This document shows positions 36,101 through 47,417 of a DNA stretch of 64,000 nt, in pieces. Position 1 is the stretch's first letter; every line of letters begins with the position of its first letter. Source of the DNA: Cryptomeria japonica (taxonomy: Eukaryota > Streptophyta > Pinopsida > Cupressales > Cupressaceae); contig NC_081405.1 in NCBI RefSeq assembly GCF_030272615.1, positions 477,115,508-477,179,507 on the forward strand, given 5' to 3'. The position numbers and the translations under genes are program-made. The notes below the pieces were generated by a model, which saw only the letters and a program-made list of their open reading frames with translations, was not told where the DNA came from and searched no databases.

Positions 36101-36403
36101 CGGTTTCAACTTCAGGCTCCAAGAATTGATTTGGAGATTAGCAACCAGACCAGGGATTTGTAGGAACTACAACTAGTTCTACTACCAAGACTACAAATAC
36201 TCTAGAAATGCTATCTCAATCTAGATGCTTTGACGGTTACTCAAGAGATGAGTACCTTGGACACCATGGAGGAACAGGTATCCTAGATGCAAACGGAGAG
36301 TGAGGTTGCTACCTCATTGCTTGAGTCATGGTCCTTATCCATGAACCAATTTATGTAGGACTTTAAATCTATTTTTGACAAGTTTCACACTTTATTGTCA
36401 TAA
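33102..36403 (+). pseudogene. X2 ORFX, long protein of unknown function
   Basis: ATG at 33102 (MASTSHSSSSAPIDSIDF) to TAA at 36401-36403, about 1,100 codons. The frame is continuous to about 35080 apart from stops at 33426, 34221, 34536, 34782, 35082 and 35091, then shifts once to the frame used from 35114. Parts in order: a Ser-rich start; a globular, mostly helical N-terminal half (to about 34200); a Lys-rich basic stretch (34230-34450); an acidic part; a Lys/Glu repeat region (35114-35526) certain to be helical or coiled; and a C-terminal coiled region with TAG stops at likely Gln codons. I see no signal peptide, membrane segment or catalytic motif. X1 carries a diverged homologue, which argues for past selection on the protein. 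Function unknown. Confidence 0.7.
35090..35526 (+). repeat. Purine-rich GARGAR tract coding the Lys/Glu region
   Basis: More than about nine in ten bases on the plus strand are A or G, with pure purine runs of roughly 70 and 40 bp around 35265-35380, built from degenerate GAAGAGGAGAAG units. It encodes EEEKKKEEEKRKEEEK-like sequence. Confidence 0.85.
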
Positions 36404-36675
36404 ACATTTATTCAGCTAATAGAAACAACAGTTATTTAGCTGTATTTTATCATTGTTGGCAAAGGGGGAGAAGTATTCTGGTAGTTAAAATTTTGATGCA
36501 TGCTATGTATACTCTCATGTTTATCTCTGTCAGGAAGTAGTGTACATTGTATTTTCTGCAAAGGGATAGTGTATATTCTTAGGGGGGGTATTTTTTATTA
36601 TGGCATAATTTTTTGTAAAACACTTAGATGTCAAAATTTTTCCTAAGTGTTGCCATCAATGCCAAAGGGGGAGAT
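36404..36675 (+). promoter_or_regulatory. X2 3' non-coding region with two polypurine tracts
   Basis: AAAGGGGGAGAAG at 36461-36473 and AAAGGGGGAGA at 36664-36674, the second one base before the LTR. Each is preceded by TTGGC or CATCAATGCC. Confidence 0.75.
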
Positions 36676-37881
36676 TGTTGGCATTTTTGATGATTATGTT
36701 GTGATTTTCATTGATGGACACACACTTGCTATGAGATCACTTTTTGTATGTGTGAGTTATGCTCAACTAGTATTTGTTTCAAATCGGTATTATTTTGTAG
36801 TCTTTAGACTATCAGTGTTTTGCAGAAAGTGTTTACCGATCTCAAGCGGCATGAGGACCTCAAGCGGTTCAAGGATCTCAAGCTGAACGAAGCAAAGGAA
36901 CTAAAAGTGGTAGTTATCTTTTTCCCAGTCTTCATTTTTGTCAACTGGTAATCTGTTTAATAATTAAAGTGGTATTACTTTGAGTTACCAACCGGTAATT
37001 GGTAAAGTTGTATAAACCGGTAATACTTTGTGATGAGTTACCAACCAGTATATTTTTGTGATGAGTTACCATCCACCGACACTTTGATGGTGATTTTGTG
37101 TCATGTTACCAAATGTGTCTAGATACACTGAACCTAGGAACTTGCAATGTAATCCTATTGGACCAACATGAAATCAGATTCCTTTTTAAGGACATCTTGT
37201 CGAGGGTTTTAGTGTGTGTAGCTGTTAGGGTTTTCGGTGGTTAATGAGTTCTTGTATGTGTGATCTTAATAGAGAAGATCAAGTCTATGTGTTGTAGTAG
37301 AGTGTGGATTTACTAAAGACTGAAGTAATGCTAAAACGCATTAGTAATGAGCTATCATGGATCTAACCAAGCAGACTATGCTATTTGCTAGATCATTCAC
37401 TTGTTGATTACTCACATCTTTGACAAGTCAGAAACCCTTAACTGGGTAGGCCTAGAAAAGCCTTTGTAAATCCTCTAACAAGGTGATTCACATCTATGGA
37501 TTTGAAATCCTCTCACAAGGTAGTCTTTAATTGGACTTATCTCCTAACAAAGATTGAGATTCCTAACAGGATCTGTTCTGGTAAAGAACATTGTATGACT
37601 TTAACTGGTCTAACCTTAACCAGTTTGATTACTATTCTATAGATAGTTACTTGTGAGTTTTATCTCACCATGGTTTTTCCCATTTGGGTTTCCACGTCTA
37701 AATCTCTTGTGTGATGGTGATTGTGCTTTTGTGGGTAAATGTCTTACTTGCTGTTTGGTTTAAATTTGTGTTAACCGGTTTGTTAGTTAAATTGTTATAT
37801 CGGTTCACAGCAAGACTGTTAAAGTGTTTGAGTTTAGTAATTATTTGTATACTAATTCACCCCTCCTCTTTGTATTCATCA
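36676..37881 (+). repeat. X2 3' LTR
   Basis: 1,206 bp, collinear with the 5' LTR, including a small extra segment near 37200-37240 (GTGTGTAGCTGTTAGGG). Differences are mainly C/T and G/A. The shared box is at 37674-37697. Confidence 0.9.
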
Positions 37882-37886
37882 GAAGT

Positions 37887-38897
37887 CCACTTTGTTAAGA
37901 GCCTAGTCCGGTTAAAGACTTTTACAATAGGTTCTGCTAGGAACCGATCCTGCTAGGGATCACCCGGTTAAGGGATGGCTAAATACCTTGTTAAAGGTTA
38001 GAACCCTATTAAAGGTTACCTCACAAGAGGATTTGAAGAACTCATTGAATTGAGTCACCTTGTTAAAATATTTACACAAAAGCCTATTAAAGCTACCTAG
38101 TTAAGGGATTTTCCAACTACTGAAATGGTTAGAAGTCAATAGGTAATACACTTATCTGATAACAACACTCAATGCCAAGGTAGATCCATGTTAGCTCCTT
38201 TTCTTCTGCAATCACATTCTGCAGGTATCAATACACTTCTCCTGTCTAGCAAGAATCAAGTATCTCTTCACTTGGATACACACATAACATTTTCCAACAA
38301 CTTCAAAATCAAAAACATCATTGACCTTATAGGAAATAGATAGGTCAGTAGCATAAACCCTAAACATTTAGGTTTAACAATTCAATCGGTTCCATCCTGA
38401 CCATTAATCATACTGCAATGAATACAACAGTCTTGAATAGATCTCAAGACATTTTCCAATGTTCATTCTTTGGCACTTTAGGAAGTTGATAACCCATCAC
38501 GCGCTCTCCACTGTTTACAGAGACTTCACACATTCCCAAGGTAGATAGGATCAATATCCATGCAAGATCCTCAAGGAAATCCTTAACGTGCACAAGGCTG
38601 ACATGACAAATTTATCTGATCTTCACTATAATGCTAACTCATCACAAGATGTCATCAGTTGAGTCACACAAGCTTGGAATGCATCAACCGGAAACCCTGA
38701 AGTTGAGACTACCAGCTAGTAGTCATGCCAAGTGAAACCTTGATACAAAACTTCCCATATATAGATTCTCAATATCATACCGATTCTCACATATACTAGT
38801 TTGCTTACTTCAATATATCGGTTCATAATTCAACATATTGACATCAATGACAACATACAATATCATCATGCCATCAAGTTCTACACATATGCCAACA
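37887..38897 (-). repeat. Copia A 5' LTR, right piece
   Basis: Continues the LTR broken at 30165 and is collinear with 24426-25414, ending CATATGCCAACA before AGATC. Confidence 0.85.
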
Positions 38898-38902
38898 AGA
38901 TC

Positions 38903-39586
38903 AAGGCCAAGGAGGACTTATAGAAGTCCACATCAGAAGAAAAAGAGGTGGTATCTTTGGCCACTGCCGTTTCGGAAAAACATTTGCCTAACATTAAGAA
39001 GATTTCAAATGATTCACCATCCGGTAAGCTTAAGGATATGTTGAATAAGGTAGAATCAGATTTTGTATCATTAAAGAAAGTAGATGACATAAAGGTTTTG
39101 AACAAATTCAATGAGATGGAGCTTCAAACCTATCTAAAGGAAATTTATGATGATAGAGAGGTTTTGAAGGCATCAGTAAAGAGAATGCAAGATGCATTAA
39201 GTGAAGGTAGTAAAATATTTAAATCATGTCTATTTTTGCCTAGATTTACTGTGAACATTGATAAGAAAATAAAAGATTTTGAAGGGAAGCTTGCTAGTAT
39301 AGGTCATTATTTCGCCCCTCATTTAGTTTTTCCAAGTTCCCTTGAAGCCCAAATAGTGGATTTTACTAAAAAATTAAAGGGCTTGAATAAAGAAAAGGAT
39401 CAAATATTGAGGAGAGTGGGAGAACTAAAAAGTTTGTTTACTCCCCAGATGGATACCTTACTTAGAGCTCAGCAGGATGGAGTCAATGCCTTAAGTAAAT
39501 CAGTGCCATCTGATCTCAAAGGAGTCAAAGTGCATGCATACATGTTTAATGCTTTGATTAATGTATTAGATTGCTTCTTGCGATGA
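38903..39586 (+). pseudogene. X1 ORFX, part 2 (C-terminal)
   Basis: Resumes the X1 ORFX frame after Copia A: part 1 ends in the target sequence AGATC and this part follows its second copy with the frame kept. After one TAG the frame is open for 212 codons to a TGA at 39584-39586. It is a helical, charged segment (VESDFVSLKKVDDIKVLNKF, LKASVKRMQDALSEGSKIF) comparable in position and style with the X2 ORFX end (ALVKKLNELQSNL, KDIKDAMDEGKLLLNKI). No domain recognised. Confidence 0.6.
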
Positions 39587-39600
39587 TGGAATGGGTTCCT

Positions 39601-41079
39601 CATTGGCATATTTGGCATAACTGATGTAGATGAAGAAAGATGACTAAACTGGTAAAGGATTGTTTGTGATGACATTGTGATGAAGAGACTGAGATTGCAT
39701 GATTGGATGACTTTGATCAGTTATTTGTGTTGTCATTGATGGCAACTGATGTCTACTATGTTGTATTTTATCATCTTATTCTTTTTGGTCTACCAAAAAT
39801 ACCTTACCGGTATTGAGGACAGTCAATTGAGAATTAGGAGCTTAACCGGTAAATGAGGAGATGTTTTTATTGAGTTCGGTGATTGGTGATGATTGAAGTG
39901 TTGTAGTTTGGAATATGAGTTTGTATCATTGTAATATGTATCTGACCAAAATCGTATCATGTTTTGGTTACTGGAAGTCATGTTTATGATTTTTGTTATA
40001 TTTTTGCTAGGGTTTAAGAAGGGTTTAAGGACCGGTAAAGAATTCTCTTAACTGGTAATGATTTTTGGTTTGGAGGTGATCTACATCAAGTTCATATGAT
40101 TGGTGATGATGTGGAACAACCTGTGTGAGGTATTTGAATTATGTTTTGGCACAATCAAGATGGAATTTCTTGGGAATGTACAAAGTACTTAGCAGAATGA
40201 GCTAAGGGTTTGACTTTGTATCAGATCAAGTTGTTGTGATGAGTTACGATCACTCAATGGTTGATATTGATATGCAATTGATTGTAATGATCCATATGTT
40301 GATCTATAATAAGTTTTAAAGATCTATGATGATATATGATGTAAGTCTTAGGGTTTTGTAACCAACTAAGTTGTAAAGATTATTTAGGTCGGTACAATTG
40401 ATGTTTATTGTGTCAATGGTTTTTCAGAAGTGTGTGAAGCCAAAACTAGAGTGTGAGAGATCTGCCAGAGTCTTGCAAATTTGGAGTAGAATTGGATCTG
40501 ATCAAGCAAGTAGTTAAGTTCTATACTCGGATCATTCATTTTTTTTCTCTAACAATTGTAGTAGCTAAAACCCCTTGACCGGGTAGCTCAGCATCTAAGT
40601 GTTAAATCCTCTTGCGAGGTTGATCCTAATAGGTCAGCTCCTAACATGGCTCATTATCTAAATCCCTTAACCAGGTGACTCCTAACAGGGTATGCTCCTA
40701 ACAGGGCATCATTGTAAGCTTCTATCTAGGCTTGGCTCCTAATAGTGCCCATTCCGAAAGAGTGCAAAATATTTGTGGGTACCCATTCCCACCATGGTTT
40801 TTCCCTATTTGGGTTTCCACGTGAAAAACATGGTGTTCATATGGTGAAGTTTTTTTTTCAGTTAATGCATGGTAAATCAACACTTAATGTGCAGACATGA
40901 TAAATCAAGTTAGCAAATGATTATTAGTGATTACAAGTACTAGTAAAGAGTTTATTACTGCTTTATGATTGACTTGGTGAAGTTTTATAAGGTTGAGTTT
41001 TAAGTTTGAAATTCTTGTTAATATTGATTCACCCCCCCCCCCCCTCTCTTAATATTAACCGGATCCTCTAAGATTGACA
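39601..41079 (+). repeat. Copia B 5' LTR
   Basis: Collinear with 45622-47135. Its first bases read CATTGGCATATTTGG where the 3' LTR has TGTTGGCATTTTTTGG, so the terminal TG has changed although the target duplication is intact. Shared box at 40788-40829, C-run at 41032-41044, end AAGATTGACA. Confidence 0.85.
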
Positions 41080-41081
41080 AT

Positions 41082-41093
41082 AGGTATTAGAGC
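41082..41093 (+). other. Copia B primer-binding site, degraded
   Basis: AGGTATTAGAGC, two bases after the LTR, differs from TGGTATCAGAGC at two positions, one of them C to T. Confidence 0.7.
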
Positions 41094-41149
41094 ATTGGTC
41101 CTCTATATCCAAAAATCTTAACAACTTGAGGGAAAGATCTTGAAGAAAG

Positions 41150-44100
41150 ATGATGAAGAAGGAGGGTCCCAAGTTTACCAAGGATAACTACCACATATGG
41201 AAGGATCTAATGAAGATATACATTAAAGGATTGGGTTCTCAGTATTGGAATAATGTGGTAAACAAGTATGTTGCTCCTACTACCAACCCCTTGACACTAG
41301 ATGAGCTTAAATAATAACAAGAAAACATTCAAGCCTTAGAAGAAATTGTAAGTACTTTATTTGATTCTAAGTATATAGATGTTCATGGACTAGAAACTCC
41401 ATTTGAGGTATGGGAGAAATTAGAATTGATTTATGGAGGAGATGAACATGTTCAAAGAGATAAGGAAGAAAGTTTAAGAGGCAAATCTAATGACATGAAA
41501 ATGGTTGATGGTGAGAACATTGCACAATATGATCTAAGGATTAAAGAAGTTGTAGGTGGTATTAAGAGTGTCGGAGGTAAGATTTATGATGATGTTGTTG
41601 TTATTAAAATGCTTAGAAATCTCCTACCACAATATGCTATTAGATTTTCTACAATTCAAGAACTGATATCTATTTCTAAAGATAAAGTCACTATTGATTC
41701 TCTCATTGGAAAGTTGACTGCATTTGAGTTAAACAGTTTTGATAATAGTGTTTCAAAGCTGTCTGAATTTTCTTTTAAAGTTTTTGTTACCAGTACATCT
41801 ATTAGGAAAAGAAAGGATATTTGTCATGATCTTGACTGTAGGTCGAGTCATGGTGGTAGTAGAACTGGGGATGATAATGAAGATCATCTGATGGAATTTG
41901 AGGCACTATTGGCTAAAAGGTTTCCTAGAGACACTGGAAAGTATAAAGGTAAATTACCCTAGAAGTGTTTCTCTTGCAATAATATTGGACACATTGCTTC
42001 CAACTATCCTAACACTAATAAGAAATAGAAGTTTAAAAACTTTAAAGGAAAAGGACAAAAACATTGCTATGTTGCAGTTGATGAAGGTGTGACTGATGAA
42101 GAATCATAAGAAGATGACAATGAGGAGATAGTGTTTATTATTGGCAAGAATATCTGACTGATAAAAAGGCATTGGTGTCTCACATGGATAACAGTAATGA
42201 ATGGATAGTAGATAGTGGTTTCTCACACCACATGACCGGTGATAGAAATATGTTCTTATCAGTTGAAGAATTTGATGGTAGTGTGGTAAGATTTGGTAAC
42301 AACTCACCCTGCATTGCTAAAGGTAAAGGAACTATTTAATTAAATGAAAAAAGAAATGCATATGATGTCTTTTGGGTTGATGGATTGAAACATAACCTTT
42401 TGAGTGATGATCAATTAAATGATAAGGGTTATCTTCTAGAATTTAAAAGTGGAGTGTGCAAGATTCCTAGAAATAATGGATAATTGATTGCTACTAGAAA
42501 GCAAACAAGAGGTAATCTTTTTCATCTGAATACTAATGTGAATAGTTGTTTGGTGGCAAAAATTAAAGATAGATAGTAATGTCACAAGATATTTTGTCAT
42601 GTGAATTTTGACAATTTAATAAAGGTTAGTAAGTCTAGCATTATGAGAGCTTTTCCCCAACTTGTTAAACTAGATAATGTGTTATGTACAAACTGTCAGA
42701 TGGGTACAATGACTTTTGTATCTTTCAAGAGTAAGTCCTTCTCTTTAGAAAATATTCTTGATTTGGTTCATACTGATCTTTGTGGTCCTATGAGGACTAA
42801 GAGTTATTTTGGTGATAGATATTTCATGATTTTCCCTTATGATTTTTCCAAGATGATGTGGGCAACTTTTCTGAGAGAAAAGTCAGTGGCATTCAGTAAA
42901 TTCAAATCATTCAAAGCTTAAGTTGAGAAAGAAACTGGGAAGAATTTGAAATGTTTAAGATCTAACCGGGGAGGAGAATTTACTTCAGATGAATTTGTGA
43001 AGTTATATGATGAACAGGGAATCAAGAGGCAGATGTCAACTCCTAGAACTCCACAATAGAATGGGATAACAAAGAGAATGAATAGAACAATTTTTGAAGC
43101 TGCTAGAACCATGTGGATTCAAGGTGAAGTACTGAAGATGTTTTGGAGAGAAGTAGTTAGCACTGTTGTTTACACTTTGAACCGGGTACTTGTTAAGAGA
43201 GGTAACAAAAAAATACCTTATGAATTATGGCATAGCAAGACTCCTGTAACTTACTTTAACATTTTTGGGAGTAGATGTTGCATTAAATGTGATGATTACA
43301 CTGGGAAGTTTGATGCAATGTGTAATTAAGGTACTTTTCTTCATTACTCTACAAAGAGAAATGCTTTAAAATCTTATAACAAAATAACAAAAAAGATCAT
43401 TGAGAGTGCTAATGTGAAGGTAGATGAACTCTCTAATAAATCCGATGAGACCAATAGATTTGAACCTAAGAAAGATAAAGATAAACTTGTGTTTATTCAA
43501 CCAAAGGTACAAAAAAATGATGAGCAAAACAATACAGAAATAGGGGCTCAACCAATAAATGAAGATAGTGATGAAGAAGATGAAGAATGTGAAGCAGAAG
43601 GAACAACACCGGAACTAGTAATACCAAGGTATGTCAGACTGAATCATTCAGAAGAACAAATTATAGGAGATAAAAATGTTGGTGTACAAACAAGAAGGAA
43701 AATCAGAGAATTTTTTTGTCTAATTTCAACTATTGAGCCTAAAATAGTAAGAGAGGCATTGAAGGATGATGATTGGATCAATGCTATGAATGATGAATTG
43801 GATCAAATAGAGAAGAACAGGACATGGACACTTGTTCCTAGACTGTAAGACAAGAATGTGATTGGAACTAAATGGGTCTTTAGAAACAAGTTGAATGAAG
43901 AAGGCAAGGTTGGTATGCAAAGGCTATGCACAAGAAGAACGAGAATATTATCAAGAAACCTTGGAACTTGTGGAAATATTGGAAGAAGTATGAATGTTAC
44001 TTGCTTATGCTGCATTCAAAGGATTTAAGGTCTACCAGATGGATGTTAAATCAACTTTTCTTAATGGCATTCTTGAGGAAGAAGTGTATATAGAACAACC

Positions 44101-45239
44101 AGATGGATTTTCTTTGTCTGAGGATAAAGATGGTTTGGAAGCTGCATAAGGCACTATATGGATTGAAGAAAGCACCGAGAGAATAGTTTGAAAGATTTCA
44201 TGCACACCTGATTAAGATAGGATTACAATGTACCAGTGAGGACAATAAAATATATCTTAACACTGGTGGAGACAAAGTATTGATAGCTGAAGTATTTGTA
44301 GATGATATAATTTTTGGAGGTGATGATGATTTATGTATGACGTTTGTTGAGGAGATGAAGAAATAATTTTAGATGTCTCTTATTGGTGAGATTAATTTTT
44401 TCATTGGGTTGCAGGTCCAACAATTGGATGGTGGAATATTTATCTATTAGAGTAAGTATGTAAAGGAAGTGTTGAAAACATTTGGTATGGAAGATTGTAA
44501 ACCGGTTAGTACTCTGATGGTGACAGGTTGTAATTTGTCTAAACAAGATGATTCCCCCTCTATTGATGAAATTTAATATAGGTCCATGATTAGTAAGTTA
44601 CATTATGTTGTTCACAATATTGCACATGTTGTTGGTTTGGTTGCTATATTTCAGAAGGATCCCAAGGAGACTCACTTGGTAGTGGTGAAAAGGATATTTT
44701 GGTACTTGAAAGGCACAATAGATTATGGTTTATTGTATCCTTATAAAAATGTTTTTCCTTTGAAGGTGTTTATTGATGCAAATTGGGAAAGAAATGTTGA
44801 TGACTGGAAAAGAACTATTGGTGGAGTTTTTCTTCTTGGAGGTAGATTGGTTGCTTAGACAAGTAAAAAGAAAACTTGTGTTTCACAGTCAACAATAGAG
44901 GTAGAGTATGTTGCAACATTAATGAATTGCATGCAGAAAATCTGGATGAGACATGCATGAGAAGGTCTTACACTTGATATGTCTGAACCGGTAACTATTT
45001 ATTGTGACAATATAAGTACAATTAATATTTTGAAAAATCCTATGTTACATGCAAGGACAAAACACATAAAATTGAAATATCACTTTCTGAGGAAGAGAAT
45101 CCAGCAGAAGTGAGTCAGAATGGAGTATGTTTCCAGAAAAGAACAATTAGTAGACATTTTCACAAAACCATTTCCAAAGACTACCTTTGAGTACCTCAGA
45201 GGTAAAATAGGGGTCATACCACTACTCAAGAAAAACTAG
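41150..45239 (+). pseudogene. Copia B gag-pol polyprotein
   Basis: Starts MMKKEGPKFTKDNYHIWKD at 41150. Gag runs to about 41960. The knuckle CFSCNNIGHIASNY (about 41965-42010) has Tyr for its last Cys. Integrase at 42757-43120 shows HTDLCGPMRTKS, then LRSNRGGEF with Asn for the second catalytic Asp, and ITKRMNRT with Lys for the catalytic Glu. RT begins near 44020 ([14 protein letters not shown]) but shifts frame soon after. RNase H is recognisable around 44760-45230 (VFIDANWERNVDDWKRTIGG, KEQLVDIFTKPFPKT). Ends at a TAG at 45237-45239. Clearly inactive. Confidence 0.88.
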
Positions 45240-45621
45240 GATGCAGGAGATATATCAATCCAGTGGACTTAATGAATAGTTTTCATGGTGGATTGATGAA
45301 ATGACGACTACTCTGTAGGGGGAGCAACTTAGATGAGTTTGTAGACATGTTGAAGATAATAACAACAACAACAGATTTGATGGTCGATGATGTTAATGCA
45401 CCTTTGGCATTGTTGTCAAAGGGGGAGAATAACTGTAAGAGAAAGGAGGAGAAGTAATATGATCTAGAAGTGATGAAATTGAGCAGGTGGAGTGATACCG
45501 GTAGATGATGTTCAACAAAAGTGTGAAGTGTAGTAGAGAAGCTCCAGATCTAAGCAGCATGATTTTAGTTGAAAATATTAGTGTTTATATTGGTTTTTCC
45601 ATCAATTCCAAAGGGGGAGTA
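45240..45621 (+). promoter_or_regulatory. Copia B 3' non-coding region with two polypurine tracts
   Basis: AAAGGGGGAGAA at 45418-45429 and AAAGGGGGAG at 45610-45619, the latter just before the 3' LTR. Confidence 0.75.
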
Positions 45622-47135
45622 TGTTGGCATTTTTTGGCATAACTGATGTAGATGAAGAATGATGACTGAACCAGTAAACGATTTTTTGTGATGAACAGAT
45701 TGAGATTGCATGATTGGATGAATTTGATCAGTTATTTTTGTTGTCATTAATGGAAACTAATATCTACTATGTTGTATTTTGTCATCTTAGTCTTTTTGGT
45801 CTATAGGAAATGCCTTACTAGTATTGAGGATAATGAACTGATAATTAGGACCTTAATCGGTAAATGAGGAGATGTTTTGATTGATTTTGACAATTGGTGA
45901 TGATTGAAGTGTTGTGGTTTGGAATATGAGTTTGTATCATTGTAATATGTATCTGACTAAAACCGCATCATGTTTTGTAGAAGTCATGTTTATGATTCCT
46001 GTTATATTTTTGCTAGGGTTTAAGAAGGGTTTAAGGATCGGTAAAGAATTCTCTTAAACGATAATATTTTTTGGTTTGGCCATGATCTACATCAAGTTCA
46101 TATGATTGGTGATGATGTGGCACAACCCGCATGAAGTGTTTCAATTATGTTTTGGTACGATCAAGATGGAATTTATTGGTAATGTGCAAAGTGATTAGCG
46201 GAATGAGCTAAGGGTTTGACTTTGTATTAGATTGAGTTGTTGTGATGAGTTACGATCACTCAACGATTGATATTGATTTATAATTGATTGTAATGATTCA
46301 TATGATGATATGTAATGAGTTGTAAAGATCTATGATGATCTATAATGTAAGTCTTAGGGTTTTGTAACCGACTAAGTTGTAAAGGTTATTTAGGTTGGTA
46401 CAGTTGATGTTTGTTGTGTCAGTGGTTTTGAGAAGTGTGTGAAGCCGAACTAGAGTGTGAGAGATCTACTAGAGTGTTGTAGATTCGAAGTAGAATTGGA
46501 TCTGATCAAGCAAGCAGTTAAGTGTTATACCTAGATCATTCACTATTTTTCTCTAACCATTGCAATAGCTAGAATCCCTTAACTAGGTAACAGGCCTTTC
46601 ATTGTAAATCCCTTAACCAGGTAGATCAACATGTAAGTGTTAAATCATCTTGCGAGGTTGATCCTAATAGGTCATAGCTCCTAATAGGGATCATTATCTA
46701 AATCCCTTAATCGGGTGACTCCTAAAAGGGTCTGCTCCTAATAAGGCATCATTGTAAGCTTCTAACTAGGGTTGGCTCGAAAATAGGGCACATTCCAAAA
46801 GAGTGCAAAATATTTGTGGGTACCAATTCCCACCATGGTTTTTCCTTATTCGGGTTTCCACGTGAAAAATATGGTGTTCATATGGTGAATGTTTTTATGA
46901 GTTGTTATGTTTTATTTTCTATTAATGCATGGTAAATCAACACTTAATGTGCAGACATTATAAATCGGTTTAGCAGATGATTATCAGTGATTACCAGTAC
47001 TGGTAAAGAGTTTATTAATGCTTTATGATTGATTTGGTGAATTTTTTTAAGGTTGAGTTTTAAGTTTGAAATTTTTGTTAATACTGATTCACCCCCATCC
47101 CCTCTCAGTATTAAGAGGATCCTCTAAGATTAACA
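45622..47135 (+). repeat. Copia B 3' LTR
   Basis: Starts TGTTGGCATTTTTTGGCATA and ends AAGATTAACA. Shared box at 46828-46869. Many CCCTTAACC-GGT and CTCCTAA-AGGG mini-repeats lie at 46560-46800. Confidence 0.88.
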
Positions 47136-47140
47136 TTCCT

Positions 47141-47417
47141 GTAATCATTGAAGGTTACTTGTGCAAATATTTTTAAGTTCACATTAATTATTGCATTCTT
47201 TTGTACATAAGTTTTGGTGGATTTCTACTCTTTGCCATTGATGTCAAAGGAGGATAGAATTGGATAGAGTAGTGAAAAATGATGCTTATTGTTAGGGGGA
47301 GTTAGTTGGTCTCAGCTAATTGTACAAATATCAGATTGTCGAATTGTTTGCAGTTTTTGGAGCTTTAGAACACTTATCATTTTTCACATTGTTGCCATCA
47401 ATGCCAAAGGGGGAGAT
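47141..47417 (+). promoter_or_regulatory. X1 3' non-coding region with two polypurine tracts
   Basis: Continues X1 after Copia B. AAAGGAGGA at 47246-47254 and AAAGGGGGAGA at 47406-47416, the second directly before the LTR. Confidence 0.65.

Larger units (their letters stand above)
30166..37881 (+). mobile_element. X2: complete non-autonomous LTR retrotransposon, Gag plus ORFX
   Basis: A 7,716-bp element with LTRs at 30166-31331 and 36676-37881, target duplication GAAGT at 30161-30165 and 37882-37886, primer site at 31334 and polypurine tract at 36664-36674. The empty site is recoverable: GAGCTCTTTTGAAGT followed by CCACT matches the uninterrupted Copia A LTR near 24420. Inside are a coiled-coil/zinc-knuckle Gag-like gene and the long ORFX. 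There is no protease, integrase, RT or RNase H, so movement needs another element's enzymes, most likely a Copia. Confidence 0.9.
24011..38897 (-). mobile_element. Copia A: Ty1/Copia retrotransposon, carries X2 in its 5' LTR
   Basis: Flanked by AGATC at 24006-24010 and 38898-38902. The 3' LTR is at 24011-25414 and the 5' LTR at 29747-38897, the latter split by X2. After removing X2 and its duplication the LTRs are about 1,404 and 1,430 bp, which agrees well. Both begin TGATGAATAATGATGAAT and end near CATATGCMAACA. The minus-strand order gag, protease, integrase, RT, RNase H is Copia. The primer site is at 29733-29744 and the polypurine tract at 25415-25428. Confidence 0.85.
39601..47135 (+). 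mobile_element. Copia B: Ty1/Copia retrotransposon
   Basis: Flanked by TTCCT at 39596-39600 and 47136-47140. LTRs at 39601-41079 and 45622-47135 (1,479 and 1,514 bp), gag-pol between them. The protein is closely related to that of Copia A (shared GGKIYDDVVV/GGKIEDSNVV and KCFSCN.IGHI). It is more decayed, with many stops and frameshifts. It sits in the 3' part of X1. Confidence 0.88.

Noticed and set aside
33102-36403. Envelope-like protein of a Sirevirus
   Set aside because: No signal peptide or membrane segment is visible, and the element has no pol; the label would be unsupported.
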